This document shows, piece by piece, positions 63,161 to 64,000 of a stretch of 64,000 bases of DNA. The translations under genes were made by a program, and so were the position numbers. Under the pieces are notes generated by a model. It was not told where the DNA came from. It saw nothing but the letters and a program-made list of their open reading frames with translations, and searched no databases. Every line of letters begins with the position of its first letter. Position 1 is the stretch's first letter. The stretch covers positions 1,015,818 to 1,079,817 of the forward strand of contig NZ_LT717700.1 in assembly GCF_900157385.1 (NCBI RefSeq), written 5' to 3'. Origin of the DNA: Mycobacterium terramassiliense (GTDB lineage: Bacteria > Actinomycetota > Actinomycetes > Mycobacteriales > Mycobacteriaceae).

Positions 63161-64000
63161 ATGCCGGGGGAGTCGACACGGTGGATCAGCACCGCCCGCG
63201 GGCTGCGTCGGGCCGGGTTCGGGGTGAGCGGACCCGAGGTCGACGCGGCCGTGGCCCGGGACTGGCCGAGCCACGTCGACGCCATGCTGAGCACCAACCC
63301 CGACGCGGACCCGGGCGCGATCGCCACCCCGATGCCCTCCCTGGAGGCACCGCGAGCCCCCGGCAAGGGCGCGACGCCGGCGGCGCGCAAGCAATACAAC
63401 GGTCAGCTTTCCGAGCAACAGCGCGTGCTGTTCGACTGGTGGCTGAGCCGCATGGTCAGCGTTGGCCAGCCGATCCACGAGAAGTTGACGTTGTTGTGGC
63501 ACAACCACTTTGCTACCTCCGCGCAGAAGGTGCGGGTGGCGGCGTACATGGCCGCGCAGAACCAGAAGCTGCGCGCCGGAGCGCTGGGCGACTTCCGCGC
63601 GCTGGCCTACGCGATGCTGACCGACGCCGCGATGTTGCGCTGGCTGGACGGCCAGACCAATACGGCCAAGGCCCCCAACGAGAACCTCGCCCGTGAATTC
63701 ATGGAGCTGTTCGCGCTCGGCCACGGCAACGGCTACACCGAGGACGACGTGCGCGCCGGCGCGCGGGCCCTGACGGGATGGGAGATCGGCGCCAACGGAC
63801 AAACGGCGGTGCTCCCCAAACGCCATGACCCGGGCACCAAGACGTTGTTCGGCCGGACCCAGAACTTCGACGCCGCCGGATTTTGCGACGCGGTGCTGAG
63901 CCAGCCCAAGTCGGCGGAGTACGTCGCGGGGCGCTTGTGGCAGCAAGTGGCTTCGGACGACCCGCCCTCGGCGCAGGCGCTCGGTCGCCTGGTCGCCGCG
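63161..64000 (+). CDS. DUF1800-family protein, 5' part (runs off the window)
   Basis: 280 residues of an open frame with no stop before the end. Start MPGESTRWISTARGLRRAGF; the family pattern LTLLWHNHFATSAQKVR, AMLRWLDGQTNTAKAPNENL and AREFMELFALGHGNGYTEDD with ALTGWEIG is unmistakable. DUF1800 proteins usually pair with a DUF1501 partner downstream, so one is expected just outside the window. Role unknown; some are exported. It lacks a clear signal peptide in the visible part. Confidence 0.88.
   Translation, partial: MPGESTRWISTARGLRRAGFGVSGPEVDAAVARDWPSHVDAMLSTNPDADPGAIATPMPSLEAPRAPGKGATPAARKQYNGQLSEQQRVLFDWWLSRMVSVGQPIHEKLTLLWHNHFATSAQKVRVAAYMAAQNQKLRAGALGDFRALAYAMLTDAAMLRWLDGQTNTAKAPNENLAREFMELFALGHGNGYTEDDVRAGARALTGWEIGANGQTAVLPKRHDPGTKTLFGRTQNFDAAGFCDAVLSQPKSAEYVAGRLWQQVASDDPPSAQALGRLVAA

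Overview
The window is a high-GC chromosomal segment of a slow-growing Mycobacterium, most likely of the avium-intracellulare group. Supporting signs are a PPE protein with NxGxGNxG repeats, SigK/RskA-locus remnants, mycobacterial lipoproteins, a REP13E12-type gene, PknG, VirR and CIRCE-controlled GroEL2. Gene order follows the M. tuberculosis block rskA (Rv0444c) down to pknG (Rv0410c), recognised from memory and read here in reversed orientation. Lineage-specific inserts separate the conserved genes. No tRNA, rRNA, CRISPR array or intact insertion sequence was seen.

Positions 1-9.2 kb: tail of rskA, a VOC/DinB/membrane-protein operon, a D-aminoacylase-like amidohydrolase, PPE10, a 55-bp tandem repeat array, a PNPOx-like/carboxymuconolactone-decarboxylase pair, an SDR, and groEL2 with two CIRCE operators and a terminator. 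Positions 9.2-18.6 kb: TetR facing an SDR-cupin operon, a VOC/Baeyer-Villiger-type monooxygenase operon, moeA2, then psd-pssA-AAA ATPase with overlapping stops and starts. Positions 18.6-23.3 kb: an accessory block (TetR, DUF2867 protein, MFS exporter, SDR, enoyl-CoA hydratase). Positions 23.3-34.5 kb: a minus-strand run DUF3263-virR-sodC-GCS2-LON, and a plus-strand run def-GNAT-xthA-small membrane protein-ctpH-small membrane protein.

Positions 34.6-39.5 kb hold the most striking insert. It is a three-gene minus-strand operon encoding a PAS-ANTAR protein, a STAS anti-anti-sigma protein and a 1270-residue hybrid sensor. The sensor joins PAS, GAF, histidine kinase, receiver, second GAF, PP2C phosphatase and an RsbW-like ATPase. 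It lies back-to-back with the TPP-riboswitch-controlled thiC-thiD operon.

Positions 39.6-57.3 kb: thiamine genes in two clusters (thiC-thiD; thiO-thiS-thiG plus divergent thiE), each with a TPP riboswitch. Between them lie a MarR/F420-type oxidoreductase pair, lpqM, a 13E12/HNH protein with an SOS box, lpqL with a degenerate tandem copy, a DUF2752/CD225 membrane pair, and three tandem secreted four-cysteine paralogues. Positions 57.4-64 kb: the conserved Rv0412c-glnH-pknG operon, which senses amino acids and controls central nitrogen/carbon metabolism, a DUF559 nuclease-like gene flanked by palindromic repeats, and the start of a DUF1800 gene that leaves the window.
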